A DNA stretch of 64,000 nucleotides, taken from Sneathiella glossodoripedis JCM 23214 (GTDB lineage: Bacteria > Pseudomonadota > Alphaproteobacteria > Sneathiellales > Sneathiellaceae). Every line of letters begins with the position of its first letter. The stretch's first letter is position 1. Of this stretch, positions 56,152 through 64,000 are shown in pieces. Below the pieces are notes generated by a model that worked only from the letters and a program-made list of their open reading frames with translations, searched no databases and was not told where the DNA came from. Position numbers and translations under genes: made by a program. The stretch is taken from contig NZ_BAMS01000001.1 in NCBI RefSeq assembly GCF_000616095.1, positions 558,001-622,000 of the forward strand, written 5' to 3'.

Positions 56152-56208
56152 GACTGATGTTTTTAGCTTTCAGGAGTTTCTTCAAATCTCAGTAAATATC
56201 TGAAACTG

Positions 56209-56297
<89 letters not shown>

Positions 56298-56546
56298 TGA
56301 AGAGAGGTCAGCTATAGCCGAAGGCTGTTGAAAGTGCAATGGAAAATCGTGAATTTGCCCAGTATCCGGGGCTCAGTGCATTTTGTTGTTCGCGAATGCT
56401 GCTCGAAGGTCCTGACGTCTGCAGCCTAGAAATATTTCTTTTTGCCCGTCTTGAAACTATTTCGCCACACGCAATTTATAGTATGCTGCGATTGAAATTT
56501 CTGCTCAATTGGTGATGTGGAAGAAAATCGCTTTTCGGAGTGGGAA

Positions 56547-57296
56547 ATGACTTATTGTGTGGGTATGGCCTTAAAAGACGGGCTTGTGATGGTTTCGGAT
56601 TCGCGCACCAACGCTGGTGTTGATCATATTTCCGTATTCCGAAAGCTCAATATCTGGAAAAAGCCGGGAGAGCGGATTATTGCGCTAACGACTGCTGGAA
56701 ATCTTGCCATTACTCAGGCGGTTATTGATCTGGTCACAGAAGGTCTGCCCTTGGATGATGAGGAAGACATTGTCTGCATGGACACAGTTAAAACCATGCG
56801 AAACGCCGCGCGACTTATTGGAAAAGCGCTTCGAATTGTTGAGGCACAGGACGGTGAAGCCCTGCGCCAGCAAGGTGTGGATTTTAGCGCTGCCATATTG
56901 CTGGGTGGTCAGATCGCGGGGGGACGGATGCGTCTGTTTCAGATTTACACCGCTGGTAACTTCATTGAGGCGACAGAGCAGACCCCATACTTTCAGATAG
57001 GCGAAACGAAATACGGCAAACCCATTCTGGATCGGGTCATTCAGTATGATTTAAGTCTTGAAGATGCAGTGAAGCTGTCTTTGATTTCTATGGATTCGAC
57101 TTTACGATCCAATATTTCTGTGGGCCCGCCTCTCGATGTGATTACCATCAAACGGGATGCTTTCGAGCTGGATATTCAGCGAACCATTGAAGAAGATGAC
57201 CCCTATTTGAAAGAGATTCAGAAAAAATGGGGTCAGGCGTTAAGATCCGCGTTCAAGCGTATTCCCCCAATGCCTATTGATGTGCCAACACCTTAA
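56547..57296 (+). CDS. Anbu-type proteasome-like peptidase
   Basis: A protein of about 249 residues in the Ntn-hydrolase family (ancestral beta subunit). Removing the initiator Met exposes Thr1 in TYCVGMALKDGLVMVSDSR; Asp17 and the conserved Lys region in FRKLN fit the catalytic site. The start at 56547 (GGAGTGGG upstream) is chosen so that Thr is second; the frame opens at 56517. Anbu forms ring or helical assemblies, and its substrates are unknown. Its customary partners lie directly downstream, but on the other strand; the stop codons overlap in TTAA. Confidence 0.92.
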   Translation: MTYCVGMALKDGLVMVSDSRTNAGVDHISVFRKLNIWKKPGERIIALTTAGNLAITQAVIDLVTEGLPLDDEEDIVCMDTVKTMRNAARLIGKALRIVEAQDGEALRQQGVDFSAAILLGGQIAGGRMRLFQIYTAGNFIEATEQTPYFQIGETKYGKPILDRVIQYDLSLEDAVKLSLISMDSTLRSNISVGPPLDVITIKRDAFELDIQRTIEEDDPYLKEIQKKWGQALRSAFKRIPPMPIDVPTP

Positions 57297-58162
57297 ATCT
57301 GTTCCACGGTTACGCTGACATCCATGGATTTGAAATCGGCCGCGTCTCCAAAATAGCTCCCACGAACAACGATTGCCTGTGAGGGATCACGGGCAACGGC
57401 GACGCGGATCAGATTGGCGCCTCCGATAATGCCGTTAGTTGGATCATATTCAATCCAGCCAGCTCCGGGTAGAAAAATCTGTGCCCATGCATGAGTTGAT
57501 CCTGCGCCGCGAAGGGCCATATTTGAATTCTCTGCAGGATCGTAGAGATATCCGGTCACAAAGCGTGCTGCCAGACCAATGCAGCGAGCAGCTTCAATCA
57601 TCAATAAGGCAAAGTCACGGCAGGTCCCCTTGTTGCTCAGCAGCGTTTGATGTGGAGACTGCGTTCCCTCTTCCAGACGCGTGACATATTCGAAATTCTG
57701 ATGAATATTGATTGTCATCGCCTCCAGAACTTTTTCGGTCATGCCGTAAGCTTCCCTGAGCCGAGCCATCGACCAGTCGTTAATCAGTCCGTCAGGGTCG
57801 GGATAATGTCGCTCATTTGTGCGGGCTAGATCCCCCACTTCGTCTGCAGAATAGGTGAAAGGAAGCGTTTGTGCATATTGATCGATAGGAAATATAATGT
57901 CATCGCGGTTATATTGTTCAACGACAACATTACTTTGCAGGCAAAGCTTATCAGAGGGTTCCGCAAACTTTACAACTGCGATGGAGTTGCTAAACACGTC
58001 ATGATGCCAGCGAATATCGGCTGTCGGGGATAATATCAGTTCACTCGAGACATGCCGCAGGTCGTGACTGTCACGGGGACGAATCATTAACCGATGTTCC
58101 CCAAATTTTACCGGTTTGTGGTAATTATACTCCGTTCTGTGACGGATTCTCATAGTTTGCAT
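57293..58162 (-). CDS. transglutaminase-like cysteine protease family protein
   Basis: A 289-residue protein. The N-terminal beta domain (about 1-85) is of the Bact_transglu_N type. The papain-like core has catalytic Cys in GTCRDFA (about residue 180), His in STHAWAQIF and Asp in EYDPTNG. It is a standard member of the Anbu neighbourhood with the alpha-E and ATP-grasp proteins, suggesting a peptide-tag or amide-bond cycle (inference from conserved context). It starts 3 bases after the alpha-E stop. Confidence 0.9.
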   Translation of the reverse strand: MQTMRIRHRTEYNYHKPVKFGEHRLMIRPRDSHDLRHVSSELILSPTADIRWHHDVFSNSIAVVKFAEPSDKLCLQSNVVVEQYNRDDIIFPIDQYAQTLPFTYSADEVGDLARTNERHYPDPDGLINDWSMARLREAYGMTEKVLEAMTINIHQNFEYVTRLEEGTQSPHQTLLSNKGTCRDFALLMIEAARCIGLAARFVTGYLYDPAENSNMALRGAGSTHAWAQIFLPGAGWIEYDPTNGIIGGANLIRVAVARDPSQAIVVRGSYFGDAADFKSMDVSVTVEQI

Positions 58163-58165
58163 GAA

Positions 58166-59131
58166 TTAATCCTGTTTATCCAGCCCGAAGCAGCCTTCAG
58201 CCAAGCGTTGCGTAAAGGTAATTAACTGTTGCTGTAATGTATCAGCGAATTCATGCAAATCTGAGTTTACCAGTTGTTGGATGTCCGCATTTTGGAGTTG
58301 GGATAGAGCAACTTCCAGCTCTTGAAGAGCTGGGTGAGCTGTCTCTACACCATGTTCATTAATGAGTTTACTAACGTCGTCATGAGCCTCCTGCAGGCAA
58401 TACATAACTGATCGAGGGAAGGATTTATTGGTTAGGACAAATCCGGTTACTTCGCGAGCTCGCAGTCGAATGGGATGGGTTCGTCTGTAAGCTTGGTACC
58501 CACCTACAGATCTTAAAAGGCCGGTCCAGTGAGAAAGGCTCTCGCCTGCATTGTCGTCCGAGTGTGCGAGTTTAAGTGCACGCCTGAAACCAACATCTAA
58601 AAGGCGAGAGGCCTGATCCGCTCTCTCCACCATTTTGCCGATCCAGTAAAACAGATATGCCTGATCCCGATACAGGGTCGCTTCGGTTATACCGGTATGG
58701 GCCTGACAGCTTTCTTTAATTGTAGAACAGAACCCGGCGAGCCTGCGTGGCTGGATATCTTTGTTTTTGACATCCCGGAAACGGGAATGCATCACATTTA
58801 TCTGTGACCACATTTCAGTGCTGATCAAATGACGGAGCGAGCGGGCATTCTCCCTCGCATAAGCAACGGAAGATGCGAGCGAGGTCGCGTTGTTCAGGTC
58901 GATTGTATAAAATTTGACAACGTCGACTGCGGTTACCTTACCATACTCCTGCCTGAAATGATCGAGGTCACCATTCACTTCAAGGATCAGTTTCCAGTCT
59001 TGATCCCCATGTTCATCGCGCGAATGGGTTTCGGTAACTTCCAGAAGACGCGCAAGGCTGTCGGCCCGCTCCATATACCGGGCGAGCCAGAATGTGTTTT
59101 TTGCAAATCGAGCTAGCAGACTATTTTTCAA
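58166..59131 (-). CDS. alpha-E domain-containing protein
   Basis: A 321-residue mostly helical protein of the alpha-E family. It begins FWLARYMERADSLARLL and has conserved YWIGKMVERADQASRLLD about half-way. The biochemical role is unknown; it co-occurs strictly with circularly permuted ATP-grasp and transglutaminase-like proteins. It overlaps the ATP-grasp gene by 11 bases. Confidence 0.92.
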   Translation of the reverse strand: MKNSLLARFAKNTFWLARYMERADSLARLLEVTETHSRDEHGDQDWKLILEVNGDLDHFRQEYGKVTAVDVVKFYTIDLNNATSLASSVAYARENARSLRHLISTEMWSQINVMHSRFRDVKNKDIQPRRLAGFCSTIKESCQAHTGITEATLYRDQAYLFYWIGKMVERADQASRLLDVGFRRALKLAHSDDNAGESLSHWTGLLRSVGGYQAYRRTHPIRLRAREVTGFVLTNKSFPRSVMYCLQEAHDDVSKLINEHGVETAHPALQELEVALSQLQNADIQQLVNSDLHEFADTLQQQLITFTQRLAEGCFGLDKQD

Positions 59132-60581
59132 GTACCCAGGTATCCTTTGATCCGCCCCCTTGCGAGGAATTAACGATTAATGATCCTTTGTTTAATGCAA
59201 CACGGGTAAGCCCGCCGGGCAGAACCCATGTGCTTTTGCCGGTAACGGCAAATGGCCGTAAATCCACATGACGCGGTTCAATGCCATCGCTCATCAAAGT
59301 GGGACATACGGAAAGTCCGACAACTGGCTGTGCAATATAATTGGCAGGATCGTCTTTCAGCTCTTGCCGTCTTTCATCCAATTCCGCTTTGGTGGCGCGT
59401 GGCCCGACAAGAACCCCATAGCCACCTGCCTCGCCAACGGGTTTGACAACCAGTTTATCAATATTGTCCATTGTGTATTTGAGGCCTTCAGGTTCACCGC
59501 AAATATGAGTGGGAACATTTTGCAAGATGGCTTCTTCGTCCAGATAATATTTAATAATGCGCGGCATATAGGCATATATTGCTTTGTCGTCGGCGACACC
59601 TGTTCCAATGGCATTGGCAAGGGTCACATTACCGCGGCAATAGGCATCGAATAATCCCGAAACTCCCAACATGCTATCTTTTCGAAAGGCTTGTGGATCC
59701 AGAAAATCATCACCAATACGCCGATATATAACATCGACCCGCTGCAACCCGCCTGTTGTTTTCATATAAACAACACCATCCTCGGCCGTCAGGTCACTTC
59801 CTTCAACCAGCGGGACACCCATTTCGCGCGCCAGAAAAACATGCTCGAAATAGGCTGAATTAAACACCCCGGGAGAGAGGAGCACTACAACCGGATCTTC
59901 CTCGCGACCTGCTGGGGCTACTTCGGCGAGCGCCTGATAAAGTCGCAAGCCGTAATCAGAAACCCGTCTGACGCCAACGCCTTTGAGCAAATCTGGAAAG
60001 GTGCGGAGCATTAGATGCCGGTTTTCAACTACATACGAGACGCCAGATGGTGTCCGGGCGTTATCTTCAAGCACTTTGAAGCTGCCATCCGTATCACGAA
60101 CAATATCGATGCCGCAGATATGGACATAAGTATCGCCCGGAATTTCCACGCCTTCCATTTTTTTGCAATAATTCTCGTTCCCAAGCACAAGCTCTTTTGG
60201 AACAACCCCATCTTTTAGGATTTTCTGATCGTGATAGATGTCCTTCAAGAACGCGTTTATCGCGGCGACACGCTGTTGGACACCTCGATCAATAATATCG
60301 AAATCAGCAGCCGAGATAATGCGAGGTAGAACGTCAAACGGTAGAATTCGGTCTATGGCTTGTGAGTCTGTATAAACGGTAAATGTAATTCCCAGATTAT
60401 ACAATTCATGCTCGGCTGCCAGCGCCCGTTTTTTTAAAGCTTTCAGATTCAGTTTATCTAGTCGCTTGATTATGGTTGCTGCTGTTTTGGAGGTAACGGA
60501 CGAGCCATCAGGCAAGCCAAGGAGTTCGCAAAAATACGCACCTTGCTCATAGGTTGACAGCAGCCCTTTCAAATCAATCAT
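59121..60581 (-). CDS. circularly permuted type 2 ATP-grasp protein
   Basis: A 486-residue ATP-grasp ligase-like protein of the CP_ATPgrasp family. It carries VLEDNARTPSGVSYVVENR, YRRIGDDFLDP, and VVKPVGEAGGYGVLVGP for nucleotide binding, and ends SSQGGGSKDTWVL. It probably forms an amide bond between unknown partners. It is the first gene of the three-gene operon converging on anbu. Confidence 0.93.
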   Translation of the reverse strand: MIDLKGLLSTYEQGAYFCELLGLPDGSSVTSKTAATIIKRLDKLNLKALKKRALAAEHELYNLGITFTVYTDSQAIDRILPFDVLPRIISAADFDIIDRGVQQRVAAINAFLKDIYHDQKILKDGVVPKELVLGNENYCKKMEGVEIPGDTYVHICGIDIVRDTDGSFKVLEDNARTPSGVSYVVENRHLMLRTFPDLLKGVGVRRVSDYGLRLYQALAEVAPAGREEDPVVVLLSPGVFNSAYFEHVFLAREMGVPLVEGSDLTAEDGVVYMKTTGGLQRVDVIYRRIGDDFLDPQAFRKDSMLGVSGLFDAYCRGNVTLANAIGTGVADDKAIYAYMPRIIKYYLDEEAILQNVPTHICGEPEGLKYTMDNIDKLVVKPVGEAGGYGVLVGPRATKAELDERRQELKDDPANYIAQPVVGLSVCPTLMSDGIEPRHVDLRPFAVTGKSTWVLPGGLTRVALNKGSLIVNSSQGGGSKDTWVLEK

Positions 60582-60710
60582 GTGTACCCTGTTATTTCCC
60601 TTGTTACCGAAACGGTATCACGCAGATATATAATTGTCTAATGTTTGAGCTGTCGTCAGATCACTTGATAATTGAAATTGAGGACAGGAAAATGTCAGTG
60701 CAGGTCAGAC

Positions 60711-60911
60711 TTACTGGGAAGAGGATTGCCGCCTGAGTTGATTGATTTTGGCCAGATGTTCGTAGTGGGCCTGTTCACCAGCGACTACTCTGGAATATTC
60801 CTTCGCGTGATCTGTTGGCTGTTCACTTTGTAGCGCCTGTTCCCGTCGAACCCGTTCCCAGTATTTCTGTCTGCGCTCGATGGTGCGGATCATGTCTCTT
60901 CTCAATCCCAT
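60711..60911 (-). CDS. small charged hypothetical protein
   Basis: 66 residues, rich in Arg, Gln and Glu, predicted as a single long amphipathic helix (MIRTIERRQKYWERVRRE region) and so possibly DNA- or protein-binding. A near-perfect AAGGAGG lies 6 bases before the ATG, which strongly supports translation. No family is recognised. Confidence 0.65.
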   Translation of the reverse strand: MGLRRDMIRTIERRQKYWERVRREQALQSEQPTDHAKEYSRVVAGEQAHYEHLAKINQLRRQSSSQ

Positions 60912-60978
60912 GACATCCTCCTTCTGCAGTGGAGCTTCTAAAGCATATGTAGTGTCGCGGGACAGAAAATCGAGTCAA

Positions 60979-61005
60979 AAATCCGGCTAATGATTAGCCG
61001 GATTT
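60979..61005 (-). terminator. intrinsic terminator after the amidohydrolase gene
   Basis: On the - strand the stem AAATCCGGCTA/TAGCCGGATTT is followed by a T5 run. It is 19 bases beyond the restored stop of the amidohydrolase, which supports that longer reading. Confidence 0.85.
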
Positions 61006-61023
61006 GATGTAGGGGGCTAATAG

Positions 61024-62213
61024 TTAATCCAGGATGACTTCCCGGCCATTTTTTATAACCATTTTATGGTTTGCACTATCCGCAGCCATCATAATGTCTT
61101 CGGCCGGATTACCGTTTACAATCAATAAATCGGCTTTAAAGCCTTTTTTATTTGACCGCGGTCTTCATATTGCATGCAGGCATGGCCCACTGATGTTGCG
61201 CTTCTCAAGCTATCAAGTGGGCTCATTCCGCATTCTACCATATAGGCAAGCTCCAGCGCATTTTTTCCATGTAAATTAAAGGGTGTTCCGGCGTCAGTTC
61301 CCATGGCGATCTTGCCGCCAGCCTTATAAAACATGGTAAAGCTTTCCTGATGCCGGTCAAAAACCCGCAAAGATTTTTCGACCACGTAGTCGGGAATACC
61401 ATTGTCCTTGTTCATTATTATGTTTTTAACCGCGGCGAGCGTTGGCACGAGATAGGTCCCGCGTTCCAGCATTGCATCAAGGCACTGTTGATCCATAAAA
61501 ATGCCGTGTTCAATTGAGGTGATCCCGGCATTTACGGCATTCATTATGCCTTCCGCACCTTGTGCATGGGAAGCTGACGATTTATGAAAGCGTTTCGCCT
61601 CGTGAACACCTGCGGCCATTTCATCGGCGCTATAATGGGCATCTTCCGGGTTTACACCTGGTGTCATGACACCTCCGGTTGCCATGATCTTGATAAGGTC
61701 GCTTCCTGCATGGACCTGCTCGCGTACTGCTTTGACGACCTCATTACAGCCATCAGCAACACGCCCGTTTTTATTTCCATGACCACCCGTCATACAGATG
61801 ATTTTTCCCGACGCCATAATGCTGGGCCCAAGAAAGCGACCACTATTGCAGGCATCACGAACTGGAAATTCAAGATAGTCCCGGCCGCCGCAATCTCTAA
61901 CGGCTGTAATCCCTGATTTGAGTGAGGTTTGCGCATTTTCTAGCACGCGTAATGTGATTTCTCCGGGGTTCGCGCCATCTACGCTTGCCTGTGGGTTCGC
62001 TTCGCCCTTATAGACCAAATGGACGTGACAATCGGCGATTCCGGGCATTAGCGTTGCATCAGTGGTGTCTACGCGTTTGCCTTTGTAGTCCGCGTATTTT
62101 TCAACAGGAGCTACATCAATAATGCTGTCACCCTCAACCAGAACGGCATAATTCTCTTGTAGATCACCCTCACCATCGAAAAGAAGGCCGCCTGAATAAA
62201 GTGTTGTCGACAT
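61024..62213 (-). CDS. amidohydrolase family protein (frameshifted near C-terminus)
   Basis: A metal-dependent hydrolase of about 397 residues. It has PGIADCHVHLV with the first metal ligands, KIMATGGVMTPGV, SSASHAQGAEG and IEHGIF (His ligands), and MGTDAGTPF with the last Asp. The frame is lost at about 61144 in a T6 run (A6 in the gene). A seventh base gives QIKKGFKADLLIVNGNP and continues to IKNGREVILD-stop at 61024, a typical family end. Relatives act on prolyl dipeptides, imidazolonepropionate-type substrates or drugs; the substrate here is unknown. ATG 62213 has AGGAAA upstream. Confidence 0.88.
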
Positions 62214-62235
62214 AGCGTTTCCTGTCATTGTGTAG

Positions 62236-62259
62236 GAACTCTCACCAATCAGAGAGTTC
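62236..62259 (-). terminator. stem-loop between the ABC ATPase and amidohydrolase genes
   Basis: GAACTCTC (62236-62243) pairs with GAGAGTTC (62252-62259). It lies 66 bases after the ABC ATPase stop on the - strand. There is no T-run, so it is a weak candidate. Confidence 0.4.
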
Positions 62260-62324
62260 TTGTATTTATTGTTTGAAGCCCCACAATTATGGCACGTCCG
62301 GAAGTTCTTTTGCCAGCGAATATT

Positions 62325-63296
62325 CTAACGATTTTGTGTTTTGGAAGAGGTCATCTGAAGAAATGCATCTTCCAGATCCGGCTCCTCCGTCGTTAAATCC
62401 TTGATACTTAGCCCGCTTTCCGAAATCCGACTTAAAATACTGCCAATATCCGCTTCACTGGGTTTGTATTGGATGGTCAAACGATGGCCCTGCGACAGGG
62501 CCGGATTGAACACATGCAAGCTGTCAGGAATGTGCTCAATGTCCTGATCAAGTACAATGGTTATGGATTTCGCATCCAGTTTGGAGAGAAGTTTATCTGT
62601 TGGCTCGCACGCGACAACCTCACCGTGGTTGATGATCGCTATTTCATCACATAGCTCTTCGGCTTCTTCCAGATAATGAGTTGTGAGGATAATCGTGGTT
62701 CCAGCCTCGTTCAGCTTTCGGATATAACCCCATAACTGTTGGCGTAATTCAATATCTACGCCCGCCGTAGGTTCATCCAGAATGAGAACATCTGGCTGAT
62801 GAACCATTGCCTTGGCCACCAGAAGACGTCTTCGCATACCGCCCGACAGGGTGCGTGCGTAGCTGTCTGCTTTATCGGAAAGGCCCATTGCTTCCAGAAT
62901 TTCCGAGGTTCGCCGTTGTGATTTAGGAACGCCATAAAGGCCGGCCTGAAATTCCATCACTTCGCGGGCGGAAAAGAATGCATCCAGATTAAGTTCTTGA
63001 GGAACCACTCCAAGTGCGCGGCGGGCAAGGCGCATGTCTTTGTTGATGTCATATCCACAAACCGAAGCTGTTCCAGATGTTTTATTAACCAGACCTGCGA
63101 GGATGTTGATCAAAGTTGATTTGCCAGCTCCATTTGGTCCTAGCAGTCCAAAAAATGACCCGCGTGGGACAGAGAGTGATATACCTTTTAACGCTTCTTT
63201 GTCAGGGACCTTACCTTTGCCTTTATAGATTTTACGTAAATCTCTAACTTCGAGTGCATTTTCCGAGGACTGATTATAAGCTTTAACAGCGGTCAT
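62325..63296 (-). CDS. ABC transporter ATP-binding protein (YadG/CcmA-like)
   Basis: A 323-residue ABC ATPase. Walker A is GPNGAGKSTLINIL at about 54-67, the Q-loop VVPQELN, the signature LSGGMRRRLLVAKA, Walker B VLILDEPTAGVD, and the switch TTHYLEEAEELC. A C-terminal extension (about 235-320) is of the DrrA/YadG type. The matching permease would be expected next to it but is not in this window. The substrate is unknown. Confidence 0.9.
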   Translation of the reverse strand: MTAVKAYNQSSENALEVRDLRKIYKGKGKVPDKEALKGISLSVPRGSFFGLLGPNGAGKSTLINILAGLVNKTSGTASVCGYDINKDMRLARRALGVVPQELNLDAFFSAREVMEFQAGLYGVPKSQRRTSEILEAMGLSDKADSYARTLSGGMRRRLLVAKAMVHQPDVLILDEPTAGVDIELRQQLWGYIRKLNEAGTTIILTTHYLEEAEELCDEIAIINHGEVVACEPTDKLLSKLDAKSITIVLDQDIEHIPDSLHVFNPALSQGHRLTIQYKPSEADIGSILSRISESGLSIKDLTTEEPDLEDAFLQMTSSKTQNR

Positions 63297-63461
63297 GAAG
63301 AAAAACCTGGCAGGAGTTGTATATTATATGCTTTTCGCCTTGCGAAAGCACCGGCATTCGATATCATCCGACGCGGAAAGCGGTGCTATTGGCCTATGAT
63401 TTAGTCACATTAGGCCATAGTTGCAAGTAGCACAGACCAAAAACAGAAGGTGATCACAGTT

Positions 63462-63641
63462 ATGGCTGCAGCGCAAAAAAGCGAAGTTGAAACCCTGAAG
63501 GTACATTGTGATGGTGGAAAAGGGGCTTTGGGCCATCCACGTGTCTATTTGAATTTGGGGGATAAGGGTGAAGTAGAATGCCCTTATTGCGGACATCTAT
63601 TTGTCCTCAAAGAAGGCGCGAAAATTTCTGACGCCCACTAA
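63462..63641 (+). CDS. zinc-finger domain-containing protein (NDUFS6/zf-CHCC type)
   Basis: 59 residues. The single zf-CHCC motif uses CDG, a His in GHPRVYLNL and CPYCGHLF as likely zinc ligands. It is homologous to the C-terminal part of the mitochondrial complex I subunit NDUFS6, common as a small standalone protein in alphaproteobacteria. ATG 63462 is preferred; the frame opens at 63450. Confidence 0.9.
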   Translation: MAAAQKSEVETLKVHCDGGKGALGHPRVYLNLGDKGEVECPYCGHLFVLKEGAKISDAH

Positions 63642-63673
63642 GTTTGATTTTGGGCTCATAAAAGGGGACCGAC

Positions 63674-64000
63674 ATGAAGGAAGCCGACGTCACGGGCGAT
63701 CCTAATCAAAAGCATCGGGTATATCTTGTAGATGGCTCTGGCTATATATTCAGAGCTTATTTTGCAATGATCCGCGGGCGCGGACCGATTACAAGATCTG
63801 ATGGGACGCCGACCGGCGCGGTTCTTGGCTTTTCGAATATGTTATTCAAGCTTATTCAGGACACACAACGAGATGAGCGTGTAAGCCATCTGGCGGTGAT
63901 CTTTGATACAAGCCGAAAAACGTTTCGAACTGATATTTATCCAGAATATAAAGCTAACCGTGACGCTCCACCGGAGGATTTGATCCCTCAATTCCCCCTG
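63674..64000 (+). CDS. polA: DNA polymerase I (N-terminal part, runs off window)
   Basis: The first 109 residues of PolA. After a short polar leader comes RVYLVDGSGYIFRAYFAM, the start of the 5'-3' exonuclease domain, then GAVLGFSNML and FDTSRKTFRTDIYPEYKANR with metal-binding residues. AAAGGGGA precedes the ATG. It is 32 bases after the zinc-finger gene. Confidence 0.95.
   Translation, partial: MKEADVTGDPNQKHRVYLVDGSGYIFRAYFAMIRGRGPITRSDGTPTGAVLGFSNMLFKLIQDTQRDERVSHLAVIFDTSRKTFRTDIYPEYKANRDAPPEDLIPQFPL

Larger units (their letters stand above)
45342..56208. mobile_element. integrative genomic island in tRNA-Arg carrying defence genes
   Basis: A 10.9-kb insert is bounded by 83-bp direct repeats of the tRNA-Arg 3' part, with a tyrosine integrase beside the intact tRNA. 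Its cargo includes a short type II CBASS, a DpnI-like nuclease, an HNH nuclease, a serine recombinase, an XRE regulator, a helicase-like ATPase and an IS3 remnant. It has wider gaps and a lower-GC appearance than the flanking chromosome. No capsid, terminase or conjugation genes are present, so it is an integrative element or phage satellite-like island, possibly dependent on a helper. Confidence 0.92.

Overview
The window is a chromosomal segment of an alphaproteobacterium with moderate GC. The class assignment rests on content and order. The run EIIA(Man)-HPr-ahcY-PAS histidine kinase-tsaE-amgK-murU-addB-addA-trxA is a conserved alphaproteobacterial block. AddAB rather than RecBCD, a choXWV/betI choline locus, a VPLPA-CTERM protein and an Anbu proteasome-like cluster point the same way. 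The genus cannot be settled from the sequence.

Layout. 1-13.4 kb: the housekeeping block above, mostly overlapping genes on the + strand. 13.5-19.8 kb: alpha/beta hydrolase, AMP nucleosidase, Dus tRNA-dihydrouridine synthase, chemoreceptor. 19-25.4 kb: GntR/enoyl-CoA hydratase/AtuA-like catabolic operon, a metal(loid)-type permease with its ArsR regulator, nitronate monooxygenase, YqaA. 25.5-29.3 kb: cold-shock protein, small lipoprotein, VPLPA-CTERM protein, SDR, XRE regulator, DUF2061. 29.3-36.5 kb: betI divergent from the choXWV choline importer, an acyltransferase, BenE divergent from an XRE-cupin regulator with two palindromic operators, quinone oxidoreductase. 36.7-43.4 kb: a signalling cluster of a degenerate GGDEF-EAL protein, a 1136-residue sensor kinase with a FixL-like PAS, a CheY-like regulator and a receiver-GGDEF protein. 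43.6-45.1 kb: SDR with its TetR regulator.

45.34-56.21 kb is a 10.9-kb genomic island in tRNA-Arg(CCG), bounded by identical 83-bp direct repeats, with a tyrosine integrase beside the intact tRNA. It carries defence-type cargo: a short type II CBASS (CD-NTase, E2-like protein and a divergently transcribed two-TM SAVED effector), a DpnI-like nuclease beside an XRE regulator, an HNH nuclease with an unknown partner, a serine recombinase, a helicase-like ATPase and an IS3 transposase remnant. Both island ends carry the same paired TGTGACA motif, a good candidate for integrase arm sites.

56.5-64 kb: Anbu peptidase convergent with its usual partners (transglutaminase-like, alpha-E, circularly permuted ATP-grasp), a small basic protein, an amidohydrolase, an ABC ATPase, a zinc-finger protein and the start of polA.

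At least eight core genes (addB, addA, amn, the permease, betI, choW, the GGDEF-EAL gene, the amidohydrolase) are broken by single-base losses, many next to short homopolymers, and each reads through to a full family member once restored. This looks more like sequencing error than gene decay. They are given here as full-span frameshifted genes.
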